A DNA stretch of 24,433 nucleotides, from contig JAZRXD010000001.1 in NCBI GenBank assembly GCA_045600045.1, positions 1-24,433 on the forward strand, read 5' to 3'. The notes under the pieces are model-generated. The model saw only the letters and a list, made by a program, of their open reading frames with translations, was not told the DNA's origin and ran no database searches. This document shows, piece after piece, positions 15,385 through 23,162 of this stretch. A program made the position numbers and the translations under genes. The stretch's first letter is position 1. Each line of letters begins with the position of its first letter. This DNA is from UBA1715 sp045600045 (GTDB lineage Bacteria; Bacteroidota; Bacteroidia; Bacteroidales; UBA1715).

Positions 15385-15416
15385 TAAAAGTAGAGATAAA
15401 TTGTTATTTATCAAAA
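15385..15416 (-). promoter_or_regulatory. Promoter of porZ and the downstream operon
   Basis: On the - strand a TTTTG box (15416-15412) is followed after 19 bases by TACTTTTA (15392-15385). This fits the Bacteroidota pattern TTTG-N19-21-TAnnTTTG with one mismatch in the last base. It lies between the ahcY terminator and the chosen porZ start, the only room for a promoter in this gap. Confidence 0.6.
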
Positions 15417-15441
15417 CGATATCTCACTAATGGTCAAAAAC

Positions 15442-15471
15442 AAAAAAGGTTGCCTTTCGACAACCTTTTTT
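15442..15471 (-). terminator. Intrinsic terminator after ahcY
   Basis: The - strand RNA would form AAAAAAGGUUG (15471-15461), a loop of 8 bases, then CAACCUUUUUU (15452-15442), a perfect stem ending in a U tract. It sits 20 bases after the ahcY stop codon and isolates lysC-ahcY from the porZ unit. The complement also has a T run, so it may work in both directions. Confidence 0.9.
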
Positions 15472-15490
15472 AGTAAGTGTACAAAGTGTA

Positions 15491-16924
15491 TTAGTATTTG
15501 TAAATATCTGATTTGTAAGGACCTTCAACAGGAACGCCAAGATAGTTAGCTTGCTTTTCGGTTAACTTGGTAAGTTTTACTCCAAGTTTGTCCAAGTGAA
15601 GACGAGCCACTTTTTCGTCCAATTTCTTTGGTAATGTGTACACTTTCTTTTCGTATTGTTTGTTGTTCGTGAACAACTCAATTTGAGCAAGTGTTTGGTT
15701 TGTAAACGATGCCGACATTACGAAACTTGGGTGACCGGTTGCGCAACCTAAATTCAATAAACGACCTTCGGCAAGAATCAATACGCTGTGTCCGTCAGGG
15801 AACGTCCATTTGTCGTATTGAGGTTTAATGTTGGTTTTCTTGATTCCTGGTGTTTTCGCCAATTCTGCCATTTGGATTTCGTTGTCGAAGTGACCAATAT
15901 TTCCAACGATAGCCATATTTTTCATTTTGCTCATGTGTTCTGCAGTAATGATATCGCAGTCGCCAGTTGTAGTAACATAAATATCGCCGTATGGCAATGT
16001 GTCTTCAATAGTCAAAACTTGATAACCTTCCATCGAAGCTTGCAAAGCACAAATTGGGTCGATTTCTGTAACAATTACTCGAGCTCCTTGACCACGTAGT
16101 GACTGAGCGCAACCCTTTCCAACGTCGCCGTAACCACAAACCACAGCAACTTTTCCTGCCAACATCACATCCGAAGCACGCATAATTCCGTCGGTCAACG
16201 AGTGGCGGCAACCATATAAGTTATCGAATTTAGATTTTGTAACCGAATCGTTCACGTTGATGGCAGGGAATGGTAAAATTCCTTGTTCTGCCATTTGGTA
16301 CAAACGATGAACACCTGTAGTTGTTTCTTCCGAAACCCCCATTAGTTTATCTTTTTTCTTAGTCCAGAATTTTGGATCTTCCTGCATTGTTTTGCGACAC
16401 AAGTCAAGAATTACACCCCATTCTTCGGAATCTGTTTCTGGATTGAAATCTGGAACTTTTCCTTCTGCCTCGAATTGAGAACCACGAACCACGATTAAAG
16501 TTGCGTCGCCACCATCGTCGAGAATCATAGTCGGACCAGTTCCGTCAGGCCAAGTAAGAGCTTTCTTTGTACATTCCCAATAATCTTTTAATGTTTCGCC
16601 TTTCCAAGCAAAAACAGGAACGCCTTGCGGATTGTCGACAGTACCTTTTTTACCAACAACAACTGCGGCTGCGGCGTGATCTTGTGTCGAGAAAATATTA
16701 CATGAAGCCCAGCGAACATCTGCACCAAGTTCCACCAAAGTTTCAATCAATGCAGCTGTTTGTATTGTCATGTGCAACGACCCGCTGATTTTTGCACCAG
16801 CAAGAGGTTTTTGTCCTTTATATTCTGCACGGAGTGCCATCAAACCAGGCATTTCAATTTCTGCCAAATCCAATTCCTTACGACCCCAATCGGCAAGATT
16901 AATATCTTTTACTTTGTATTCCAT
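15491..16924 (-). CDS. ahcY: Adenosylhomocysteinase (S-adenosyl-L-homocysteine hydrolase)
   Basis: A 477-residue cytoplasmic enzyme that splits S-adenosylhomocysteine into adenosine and homocysteine with bound NAD, keeping methylation reactions running. Sequence marks: GSLHMTIQTAALIETL near the N-terminus, the catalytic-core segment FSTQDHAAAA, the WPDGTGPTMILDDGGDAT insert found in the longer bacterial/plant form, the NAD-binding loop GYGDVGKGCA (from residue 264) and GNIGHFDNEI. The C-terminus PYKSDIYKY fits the family tail that closes the NAD site of the partner subunit. The start lies 3 bases after the lysC stop, so the two genes share a transcript, which ends at the terminator at 15442-15471. 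Full length, with nothing unusual. Confidence 0.97.
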   Translation of the reverse strand: MEYKVKDINLADWGRKELDLAEIEMPGLMALRAEYKGQKPLAGAKISGSLHMTIQTAALIETLVELGADVRWASCNIFSTQDHAAAAVVVGKKGTVDNPQGVPVFAWKGETLKDYWECTKKALTWPDGTGPTMILDDGGDATLIVVRGSQFEAEGKVPDFNPETDSEEWGVILDLCRKTMQEDPKFWTKKKDKLMGVSEETTTGVHRLYQMAEQGILPFPAINVNDSVTKSKFDNLYGCRHSLTDGIMRASDVMLAGKVAVVCGYGDVGKGCAQSLRGQGARVIVTEIDPICALQASMEGYQVLTIEDTLPYGDIYVTTTGDCDIITAEHMSKMKNMAIVGNIGHFDNEIQMAELAKTPGIKKTNIKPQYDKWTFPDGHSVLILAEGRLLNLGCATGHPSFVMSASFTNQTLAQIELFTNNKQYEKKVYTLPKKLDEKVARLHLDKLGVKLTKLTEKQANYLGVPVEGPYKSDIYKY

Positions 16925-16927
16925 AGA

Positions 16928-18247
16928 TTAGTTTTTTCCAAATAAATTTTCGTGAACTGCTACCAATGCCTTTTCTTTATTTTCTGTGTCGATAAGCACA
17001 GAGATGTTGTGTTCGCTACCGCCATAGCAAATCATTCGTACTGGAATGTCTTTCAATGCGTTAAGAACTTCGGCTGCATGACCTTGTTCTTCGGCAATCA
17101 TATTCCCAACGATACAAATGATTGTTTGGTCCTTGTCAACTTCAACAGTTCCCAATGTCTTCAGCTCGTCGACAATCTGTGCCAAGTAATCGATTTTATC
17201 TATCGTCAACGATACGGCCACTTCCGAAGTGGTGATTAAATCGATTGGCGTTTTGTATTTCTCGAAAATTTCGAATACGTGGCACAAAAATCCGTATGCA
17301 AGCAACATTCTTCCCGATTTTATTTTGATAGCAGTCAAGCCATCTTTTGCGGCGATTGCTTTTACGCCGGTTCCCGCCGTTTTGTTGGATATTTTAGTTC
17401 CTTGTGCTTGTGGCTGCATAGTGTTTTTCAAGAAAACAGGAATGTTTTTAACCTTTGCAGGAAGCACCGTTGAAGGATGAAGGATTTTTGCTCCGAAATA
17501 TGCCAATTCAGCAGCTTCGTCGAACGACATTTCTGCTATTGGATGTGTATTTTTCACAATACGAGGATCGTTGTTGTGGATTCCGTCAATATCAGTCCAA
17601 ATTTCTACTGCCTCAGCATTGATAGCGGCACCAATCAACGAAGCTGAATAATCGCTACCACCACGTTTTAGGTTGTCAACCTCGTTTTTGTCGTTCATAC
17701 AGATGAAACCTTGGGCAATGAACAACGTTGTGTCTGGATATTGAGCAAGAACTTTGTTCAAACGTTTTTCGATTTCAACCTGAACAGGTTCGCCGTCGGC
17801 ATCAACAATCATAAAATCCAATGAATTCAAAAGAACGGATTTTATGTTGTTTTCTTCGTGATATAACTGAACCAAATTAGTTGACATGATTTCGCCACGG
17901 GCAAGAATCATTTTTTCTGCCTGAACATTGAAAGGTTTGTTTGCAAACGAACGGACAACATCACATTCACGGGCAATGATTTTTGTTGCCTTCTCGCGGT
18001 ACGTATCGGTAGCAAGCAAACCTTCTATCACGCCGGCATATTTGTGCTCCAATGCACCAATCAAATTTGATGCGCCGTCGGCATTACCTTTTTTATAGTA
18101 ATCAGCAATTTCTACAAGATTGTTTGTTGTTCCCGACATAGCCGAAAGAACTACGATTTGTTGAGTTCCGTCTGTAATAAGTTTGGAAACATTTTTCATT
18201 CGATCAGGCGAGCCAACCGATGTTCCACCAAATTTCAATACTTTCAT
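16928..18247 (-). CDS. lysC: Aspartate kinase (monofunctional)
   Basis: A 439-residue aspartokinase, first step from aspartate to lysine, threonine and methionine. The N-terminal KFGGTSVG (K5-G12) and the RGGSDYSA and WTDIDGIHNNDPRIV segments mark the kinase domain. The C-terminal part (about 300-439) carries two ACT regulatory units, the first around LTAIKIKSGRMLLAYGF, consistent with control by an end-product amino acid that cannot be identified here. There is no fused homoserine dehydrogenase. A good promoter lies just upstream and ahcY follows after 3 bases. The gene symbol reflects a monofunctional enzyme; the exact isozyme class cannot be decided from sequence alone. Confidence 0.93.
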   Translation of the reverse strand: MKVLKFGGTSVGSPDRMKNVSKLITDGTQQIVVLSAMSGTTNNLVEIADYYKKGNADGASNLIGALEHKYAGVIEGLLATDTYREKATKIIARECDVVRSFANKPFNVQAEKMILARGEIMSTNLVQLYHEENNIKSVLLNSLDFMIVDADGEPVQVEIEKRLNKVLAQYPDTTLFIAQGFICMNDKNEVDNLKRGGSDYSASLIGAAINAEAVEIWTDIDGIHNNDPRIVKNTHPIAEMSFDEAAELAYFGAKILHPSTVLPAKVKNIPVFLKNTMQPQAQGTKISNKTAGTGVKAIAAKDGLTAIKIKSGRMLLAYGFLCHVFEIFEKYKTPIDLITTSEVAVSLTIDKIDYLAQIVDELKTLGTVEVDKDQTIICIVGNMIAEEQGHAAEVLNALKDIPVRMICYGGSEHNISVLIDTENKEKALVAVHENLFGKN

Positions 18248-18267
18248 TTTCTATAATTTAAGTGTCG

Positions 18268-18296
18268 CAAAGGTAAAAAAAATGCGTAATGCTCAA
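18268..18296 (-). promoter_or_regulatory. Promoter of lysC-ahcY
   Basis: On the - strand TTG (18296-18294), an 18-base spacer and TACCTTTG (18275-18268) give an exact -7 consensus with a near-normal spacing. The predicted transcript starts about 15 bases before the lysC ATG at 18247. No mfd terminator is seen in the gap, so read-through from mfd could add to lysC expression. Confidence 0.65.
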
Positions 18297-18345
18297 TAAA
18301 ATTTACAGGCAAGATGTAGTTGAATCATAAAGAATTTTGGAAAAA

Positions 18346-21300
18346 TCAAGCACCTTTTATTGCGGTCAAGATTTGCATGGCTTCAACGATTGACGAAACG
18401 TTTCGGAACGAAAGTGTCAATTTTCCTTGGGCTTCTTTCATTGAACAACTACGAGGATTTTGTTGCACAAAACTCAATACTTGCGTAAATACCGGTGATT
18501 GATAATACAGCGAATTTTGATTGTTGATGAAATAATTTATCATCATTTTGTTTTTCAATGTGATTTTCTCAATACCCAAAGAAATTGCTTGCCAACGCAA
18601 TCTCACAATATTCAGTAAGTCAAGACTTTCCTGAGGAATTTCTCCAAATCGGTCAATTAATTTTTTTTCGAAAGTTTGTAAATCTTCTTCGTTGGAAATG
18701 CTGTCGAGTTCGCGGTAAAGTTTTACACGTTCGCTGGTGTTTTCAATGTAATAGTCGGGGAATAGAATTCCCATATCGGTATCAATATGGCAGTCGGAAA
18801 TAAATTTCATTGATTCCAATTTCGAAGCAGCTTTTTGTTGTTCTTCTTCGGAGCCGGCGAACATATCGCGGAATTCGTTTTCTTTCAATTCCAATAAAGC
18901 TTCGTCGAGAATTTTCTGGTATGTTTCGTAACCAATGTCCGAAATGAATCCGCTTTGTTCGGCACCAAGCATATTTCCTGCACCACGTATGTCAAGGTCT
19001 TGCATAGCAATGTTGAATCCACTTCCAAGTCCCGAAAAGTCTTCGATTGCTTGCAAACGACGGCGTGCGTCTTCTGGCAAAAGATGAAGTGGTGGAGCCA
19101 TTAAATAACAATATGCTTTTTTGTTCGATCGTCCTACACGGCCACGAAGTTGGTGCAAATCGCTCAATCCGAAATGATGGGCATCGTTCACAATCATTGT
19201 GTTTGCGTTAGGAATATCCAAGCCAGATTCAATGATTGTTGTTGCAATTAGTACGTCATATTCATGGTTTATAAAATCCAACATGATTTGCTCTAATTGT
19301 GGACCTTCCATTTGTCCGTGGCCTACAATTGTACGGACTTTTGGACATAGTTTTCGAATATGGGCTTCAACGTCGTAAATGTTTGAAACTCTATTATTTA
19401 TTACAAAAACTTGTCCTCCACGTTCTACTTCAAACATAATTGCTTCGCGAATAATGTCGTCGTTGTAGGTGTGTAGTTCCGTGATAATAGGATGTCGGTT
19501 TGGTGGAGGAGTATTGATTGTCGCTAAATCGCGTGCGCCAAGCAATGAGAATTGCAAAGTTCTTGGAATAGGTGTAGCCGTAAGCGTAAGTGTGTCAACG
19601 TTGACTTTGAATTGTTTCAACTTTTCTTTTATACTTACACCGAATTTTTGTTCCTCATCAATTATTAAAAGCCCTAAATCTTTGAATTTCACATCTTTGC
19701 CAACCAAACGATGTGTTCCGATAATAATGTCGGTTTTCCCCGAAGCAAGGTTTTCAAGTGTTTCTTTTTGTTGTTTTGCTGTACGCAATCGACAAATGTA
19801 ATCGACGGAGCACGGGAAATTTTTCAGACGACTTGAAAACGTTTTGTAGTGTTGGAGTGCCAAAATTGTTGTAGGAACTAAAACAGCTACTTGTTTTCCA
19901 TCGGTAACAGCTTTGAATGCCGCACGGATTGCAATTTCGGTTTTTCCGAAACCAACATCGCCACAAACCAGCATATCCATTGGATATGGAGATTCCATAG
20001 CAGTTTTAACTTTTTCTGTCGCTGCTGATTGATCGGGCGTATCTTCGTAGAAAAACGACGCTTCAAGTTCGTGTTGTAAATAAGAATCTGCAGAGAATTG
20101 AAATCCGCTTTGGGCTTTTCGTTCCGCGTAAAGGGCGATAAGTTCTTTAGCAATATCTTTAACTTTTTTCTTCGTTTTTTGTTTGGTATTTTGCCAAACC
20201 GAAGAACCAAGTTTATGTAATGTTGGCGTAACACCTTCTTTCCCTTTATATTTCGAAATTTTATGCAATCCATTGATGTTTACGTAAACCAAATCATTGT
20301 CGCGGTAAACCAATTTCACGGTTTCTTGCACGGTTCCGTTGTTCACGATGCGTTCAAGACCGGCAAATTTTCCAATACCAAAATCAATGTGAACGACGTA
20401 ATCACCTGGATTTAATTCCTTTAAGTCTTGTATTGTAAGACTTTCCGACGAAATGACCTTTTTTTGTCGTTTGTGGGCGTGATATCTGTCGAAAATTTCG
20501 TGGTCGGTGTAGCAACAAATTTGTAAATCATTATCAATGAATCCTTTGGAAAGCGAAGTGATTATTGGCGTAAATTTTACGTTTGGATTTACTTCGTCGA
20601 AAATTTCCTGAATTCTGTCATATTGCGTTTGTGCTTGGCTTATGAAATAATTTGTATAGCCATTTTGTTGATTTTGAACTAATTGCTGTCCGAATAAATC
20701 AAATTTTTTGTTGATTTTCGGATGCGGTGTTGTATGAAATTCAAAGATATAAGAATCGGAAAATATGGAATTTGCATTGATTTCGCACAATCTGTTTTTT
20801 TCGGCGAATGCTTGAAGTTTTTCCGTTGGAAGCATTATTTGTGAAACTTCCCGAAGTTTTGCTTCATCGCTTTTATATGCTTTGAGTGCTTGTTTTTCAA
20901 TCAATTCTATTTTTCCAAGATCTTCCGAAATGCTTTTGCAGAAAAAAATCGGATTATTTAAATATTCAAAAATCGGAATATAGTTTTTTTGTTTAGTGGA
21001 ATTTTGTACGTCGGGAATAATGTTGAATTCCGTCACTTTGTCAACCGATAGTTGGTCGTCAACATTGAATGTTCTGATACTTTCAATTTCGTCGCCGAAA
21101 AAATCCAAACGGTACGGTAAATCGTTCGAAAAGCTAAAGATATCGATTATGCTTCCTCGTACCGAAAATTGTCCGGGAACAGTGACGAAATCGACGCGCT
21201 CAAATCCAAACTCGTACAATAAATCGTTAATAAATTGTGCGTCAACTTGTTCACCAACGTGAAGTACATGGATTTTTGTTTGAAATTCTTTTTTCGAAAT

Positions 21301-21699
21301 CACTTGTTCCAACAATGCCTCGGGATATGTTACCAAAATATGTGGAATTTCGTGTTTCGTGAGTTGTTCCAACGCTTCGGTTCTCAGCAACATATTTGAT
21401 TTGTCGGGTTGGTTGTATTGAATTGAACGTTTATAAGCCGAAGGGAACAAAAGAGAATATTTCGCACCAAGAAGACTGGTAAGGTCGTCCAATGCGTCGG
21501 ACGCTTCGTCAGCATCGGGCATAACGACCAACATATCGTTTTTGGTATTTTGGAATAATTGTGCAATGAAAAAATACGGTTCCGACCCGTTCAATCCACG
21601 CAACAAACCTTTGAAAGTTGGATTGTGCTCCAATTCACTTTGCAGTTTTCTAAAGTGCGGATGTTTTGAAAATAATTGTGCAAAATCCTGGAAATTCAC
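18346..21699 (-). CDS. mfd: Transcription-repair coupling factor
   Basis: A 1117-residue SF2 translocase that pushes stalled RNA polymerase off damaged DNA and recruits UvrA. Domains in order: UvrB-like N-terminal module (FPSAYKRSIQY, VPGQFSVRGSIIDIF), the CarD-like polymerase-binding domain around G432 (PGDYVVHIDFGIGKFAGLE), the translocase with Walker A GDVGFGKTE (from residue 580), Walker B DEEQ (D681), TATPIPRTL and GRVGRSNKKAYCYL, then the C-terminal D7 domain. The length suits a full Bacteroidota Mfd. The start is a GTG at 21699: an in-frame TAG lies two codons upstream and no ATG is near, so GTG is the only good choice. It follows the DUF7935-like gene by 3 bases, which implies translational coupling. 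Confidence 0.97.
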   Translation of the reverse strand: MNFQDFAQLFSKHPHFRKLQSELEHNPTFKGLLRGLNGSEPYFFIAQLFQNTKNDMLVVMPDADEASDALDDLTSLLGAKYSLLFPSAYKRSIQYNQPDKSNMLLRTEALEQLTKHEIPHILVTYPEALLEQVISKKEFQTKIHVLHVGEQVDAQFINDLLYEFGFERVDFVTVPGQFSVRGSIIDIFSFSNDLPYRLDFFGDEIESIRTFNVDDQLSVDKVTEFNIIPDVQNSTKQKNYIPIFEYLNNPIFFCKSISEDLGKIELIEKQALKAYKSDEAKLREVSQIMLPTEKLQAFAEKNRLCEINANSIFSDSYIFEFHTTPHPKINKKFDLFGQQLVQNQQNGYTNYFISQAQTQYDRIQEIFDEVNPNVKFTPIITSLSKGFIDNDLQICCYTDHEIFDRYHAHKRQKKVISSESLTIQDLKELNPGDYVVHIDFGIGKFAGLERIVNNGTVQETVKLVYRDNDLVYVNINGLHKISKYKGKEGVTPTLHKLGSSVWQNTKQKTKKKVKDIAKELIALYAERKAQSGFQFSADSYLQHELEASFFYEDTPDQSAATEKVKTAMESPYPMDMLVCGDVGFGKTEIAIRAAFKAVTDGKQVAVLVPTTILALQHYKTFSSRLKNFPCSVDYICRLRTAKQQKETLENLASGKTDIIIGTHRLVGKDVKFKDLGLLIIDEEQKFGVSIKEKLKQFKVNVDTLTLTATPIPRTLQFSLLGARDLATINTPPPNRHPIITELHTYNDDIIREAIMFEVERGGQVFVINNRVSNIYDVEAHIRKLCPKVRTIVGHGQMEGPQLEQIMLDFINHEYDVLIATTIIESGLDIPNANTMIVNDAHHFGLSDLHQLRGRVGRSNKKAYCYLMAPPLHLLPEDARRRLQAIEDFSGLGSGFNIAMQDLDIRGAGNMLGAEQSGFISDIGYETYQKILDEALLELKENEFRDMFAGSEEEQQKAASKLESMKFISDCHIDTDMGILFPDYYIENTSERVKLYRELDSISNEEDLQTFEKKLIDRFGEIPQESLDLLNIVRLRWQAISLGIEKITLKNKMMINYFINNQNSLYYQSPVFTQVLSFVQQNPRSCSMKEAQGKLTLSFRNVSSIVEAMQILTAIKGA

Positions 21700-21702
21700 G
21701 GC

Positions 21703-22281
21703 CTACATAAAATTTTCCGCATCTTTTTTCAATACGCTCAATGCGTTGAGAATAGGATTTGTTGGTTGGGTCAACAGTGCTTTTAGAATAGCTTCGCTTA
21801 ATGCTGCCGCCGAAGCTCCAGCGGCAATTTTTGAAGATTCCTCGTTAATTAAACGAATCAAGCTATCTTTAGCCAATTTCACCGAATCCCACGATTGTTG
21901 TGAAATATAAATTTGCTGCGACAAATTGTGTTCGAATTCAGCACGGATGGTTATGAGCAATTCCTGATGCATAAGTCCGGCAGTCATTTGCGGAGTTTGG
22001 ACGCGGAGCAACAACGATTCTGGATTGATTCGTTCCAAAAGGAGAACCAATCGTTCGTAGGCTTGTATTCGCAAAGGAATTGTAATTTTTGCATTTTCTG
22101 TTTTTCTGTTTTCTTTGTTTTTTGTCGCTTCGCTTTCGAGAAAAGCTTTTACCAATTCGTTGCTCGATTCATTTTGACGTTGGCGTTCGTCGGCGAACAA
22201 TTTTTTTATTGCGAAGAATGAGCAGAAAAAAACTATTAATGAGGGAATTGTAATTGCCAGAATTATCGTAAATGTAGTCAT
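21703..22281 (-). CDS. Membrane-anchored conserved Bacteroidota protein (DUF7935-like)
   Basis: A 192-residue protein of unknown function. It has one N-terminal membrane segment (about residues 5-27), a charged, probably coiled-coil stretch (DERQRQNESSNELVKAF), then a conserved core beginning PLRIQAYERLVLLLERI and continuing through LLITIRAEFEHNLSQQIYIS. The tail (EILKALLTQPTNPILNALSVLK) is helical. I recall this type as a Bacteroidota-wide uncharacterised family (DUF7935), with moderate confidence. The bulk should face the cytoplasm. It lies 27 bases after the secreted-protein gene and 3 bases before mfd, so all three are probably cotranscribed, but nothing in the sequence ties it to DNA repair. 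Confidence 0.8.
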   Translation of the reverse strand: MTTFTIILAITIPSLIVFFCSFFAIKKLFADERQRQNESSNELVKAFLESEATKNKENRKTENAKITIPLRIQAYERLVLLLERINPESLLLRVQTPQMTAGLMHQELLITIRAEFEHNLSQQIYISQQSWDSVKLAKDSLIRLINEESSKIAAGASAAALSEAILKALLTQPTNPILNALSVLKKDAENFM

Positions 22282-22308
22282 ATCTTTAAGCTTTAATCTC
22301 TAACTCTA

Positions 22309-23022
22309 TTATGGAATTTTTCGAGCGATTTGTTTTGCGACAACAGGTAGATATTGGTCGCAGATTTGGTCTAAATCGTTTACTTTTGCCGAAAATTGCA
22401 TTGTTGCAATGTCGCCACTCACGAATTTTCCGAGAGAATTAAATATCACATAATGAACTTTTATAGTTCGTTGGTACGAATTGTCGGCAACGGTGTATGG
22501 GTTTGAAAAATCACCAAGTAACTCAAATTGAGTAAGATACACAATATATTGTGCTTGGTAGCTTTGAATCAAATCGGTGAATAATTGCTGGTCTTGTAAT
22601 TTCACGCTGACGAGTTTGTTGCTATTGTCGGTTGTTGTGCTTACAATTTCGCCACCGATAATATTGGGGTTTTGTCCCGATGCTTTTTTGTGTTTATTTA
22701 TGTCGGCATCTTCCTTGTTGCATAAAGCGTAAGTGGCATTGTTGTGAACAACTTCCATATCTGTCGAGGCATCGGTTGTGTAGGTTCGAAGCAAACTCGA
22801 AACGCTCATGGAATCTTTCAATGCCGAATAAATATGATTGTCGAGGTCGGTTCGGATTTTCTCAATTGATTTATCGTAGGTCACACCAGAATATTTGCAG
22901 ATTTTTTCTGATTCTTGGTTGTTGTACATTTTTGCATCAAAAGGAATTATCAGTACATTCTTTTGCGCAAAAACGAAATTTGCAAGGAGCAAAGTAAAGA
23001 GTAGAAATGCTGTTTTTCTCAT
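22309..23022 (-). CDS. Secreted protein of unknown function
   Basis: A 237-residue protein with a clear signal peptide (MRKTAFLLFTLLLANFVFA, cleavage probably before QKN) and no lipobox Cys, so it is likely periplasmic. The mature protein opens with NVLIIPFDAKMYNNQESEKI, followed by a helical segment and a strand-rich half (IVYLTQFELLGDFSNPY, KVHYVIFNSLGKF) that ends in a helix. I do not recognise a named family; the opening strand and layout recall small envelope proteins of Bacteroidota. The ATG at 23022 is chosen because the signal peptide begins there; an upstream extension to 23076 adds a hydrophobic stretch with no family sense. It is first in the unit with the DUF7935-like gene and mfd. 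Confidence 0.8.
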   Translation of the reverse strand: MRKTAFLLFTLLLANFVFAQKNVLIIPFDAKMYNNQESEKICKYSGVTYDKSIEKIRTDLDNHIYSALKDSMSVSSLLRTYTTDASTDMEVVHNNATYALCNKEDADINKHKKASGQNPNIIGGEIVSTTTDNSNKLVSVKLQDQQLFTDLIQSYQAQYIVYLTQFELLGDFSNPYTVADNSYQRTIKVHYVIFNSLGKFVSGDIATMQFSAKVNDLDQICDQYLPVVAKQIARKIP

Positions 23023-23054
23023 TATACCACTGATTTTAATGGACGTGAAAATTA

Positions 23055-23062
23055 CAAAATTA
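23055..23062 (-). promoter_or_regulatory. Candidate -7 promoter element (TAATTTTG)
   Basis: On the - strand TAATTTTG matches TAnnTTTG exactly, about 33 bases before the ATG of the secreted-protein gene. A -33 TTG at standard spacing is not visible. The 140-base gap (23023-23162) holds no gene and no clear terminator for the repeat-protein gene on its right. Confidence 0.4.
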
Positions 23063-23162
23063 TCAAATACCAGCAATTTGTTTGAGTAAAAAAATCCGAA
23101 AACAGATTATTTATCCGTGTTAGTAATATAATTATAAAAGCTGTCGTTCACGATGGAGTAAA

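Noticed and set aside
15367..15414. Longer porZ start at 15414
   Set aside because: It would bury the signal peptide 16 residues in and run through the promoter at 15385-15416.
19887..20273. A 128-codon - strand open frame inside mfd
   Set aside because: It is an out-of-phase reading of a full-length, intact mfd.
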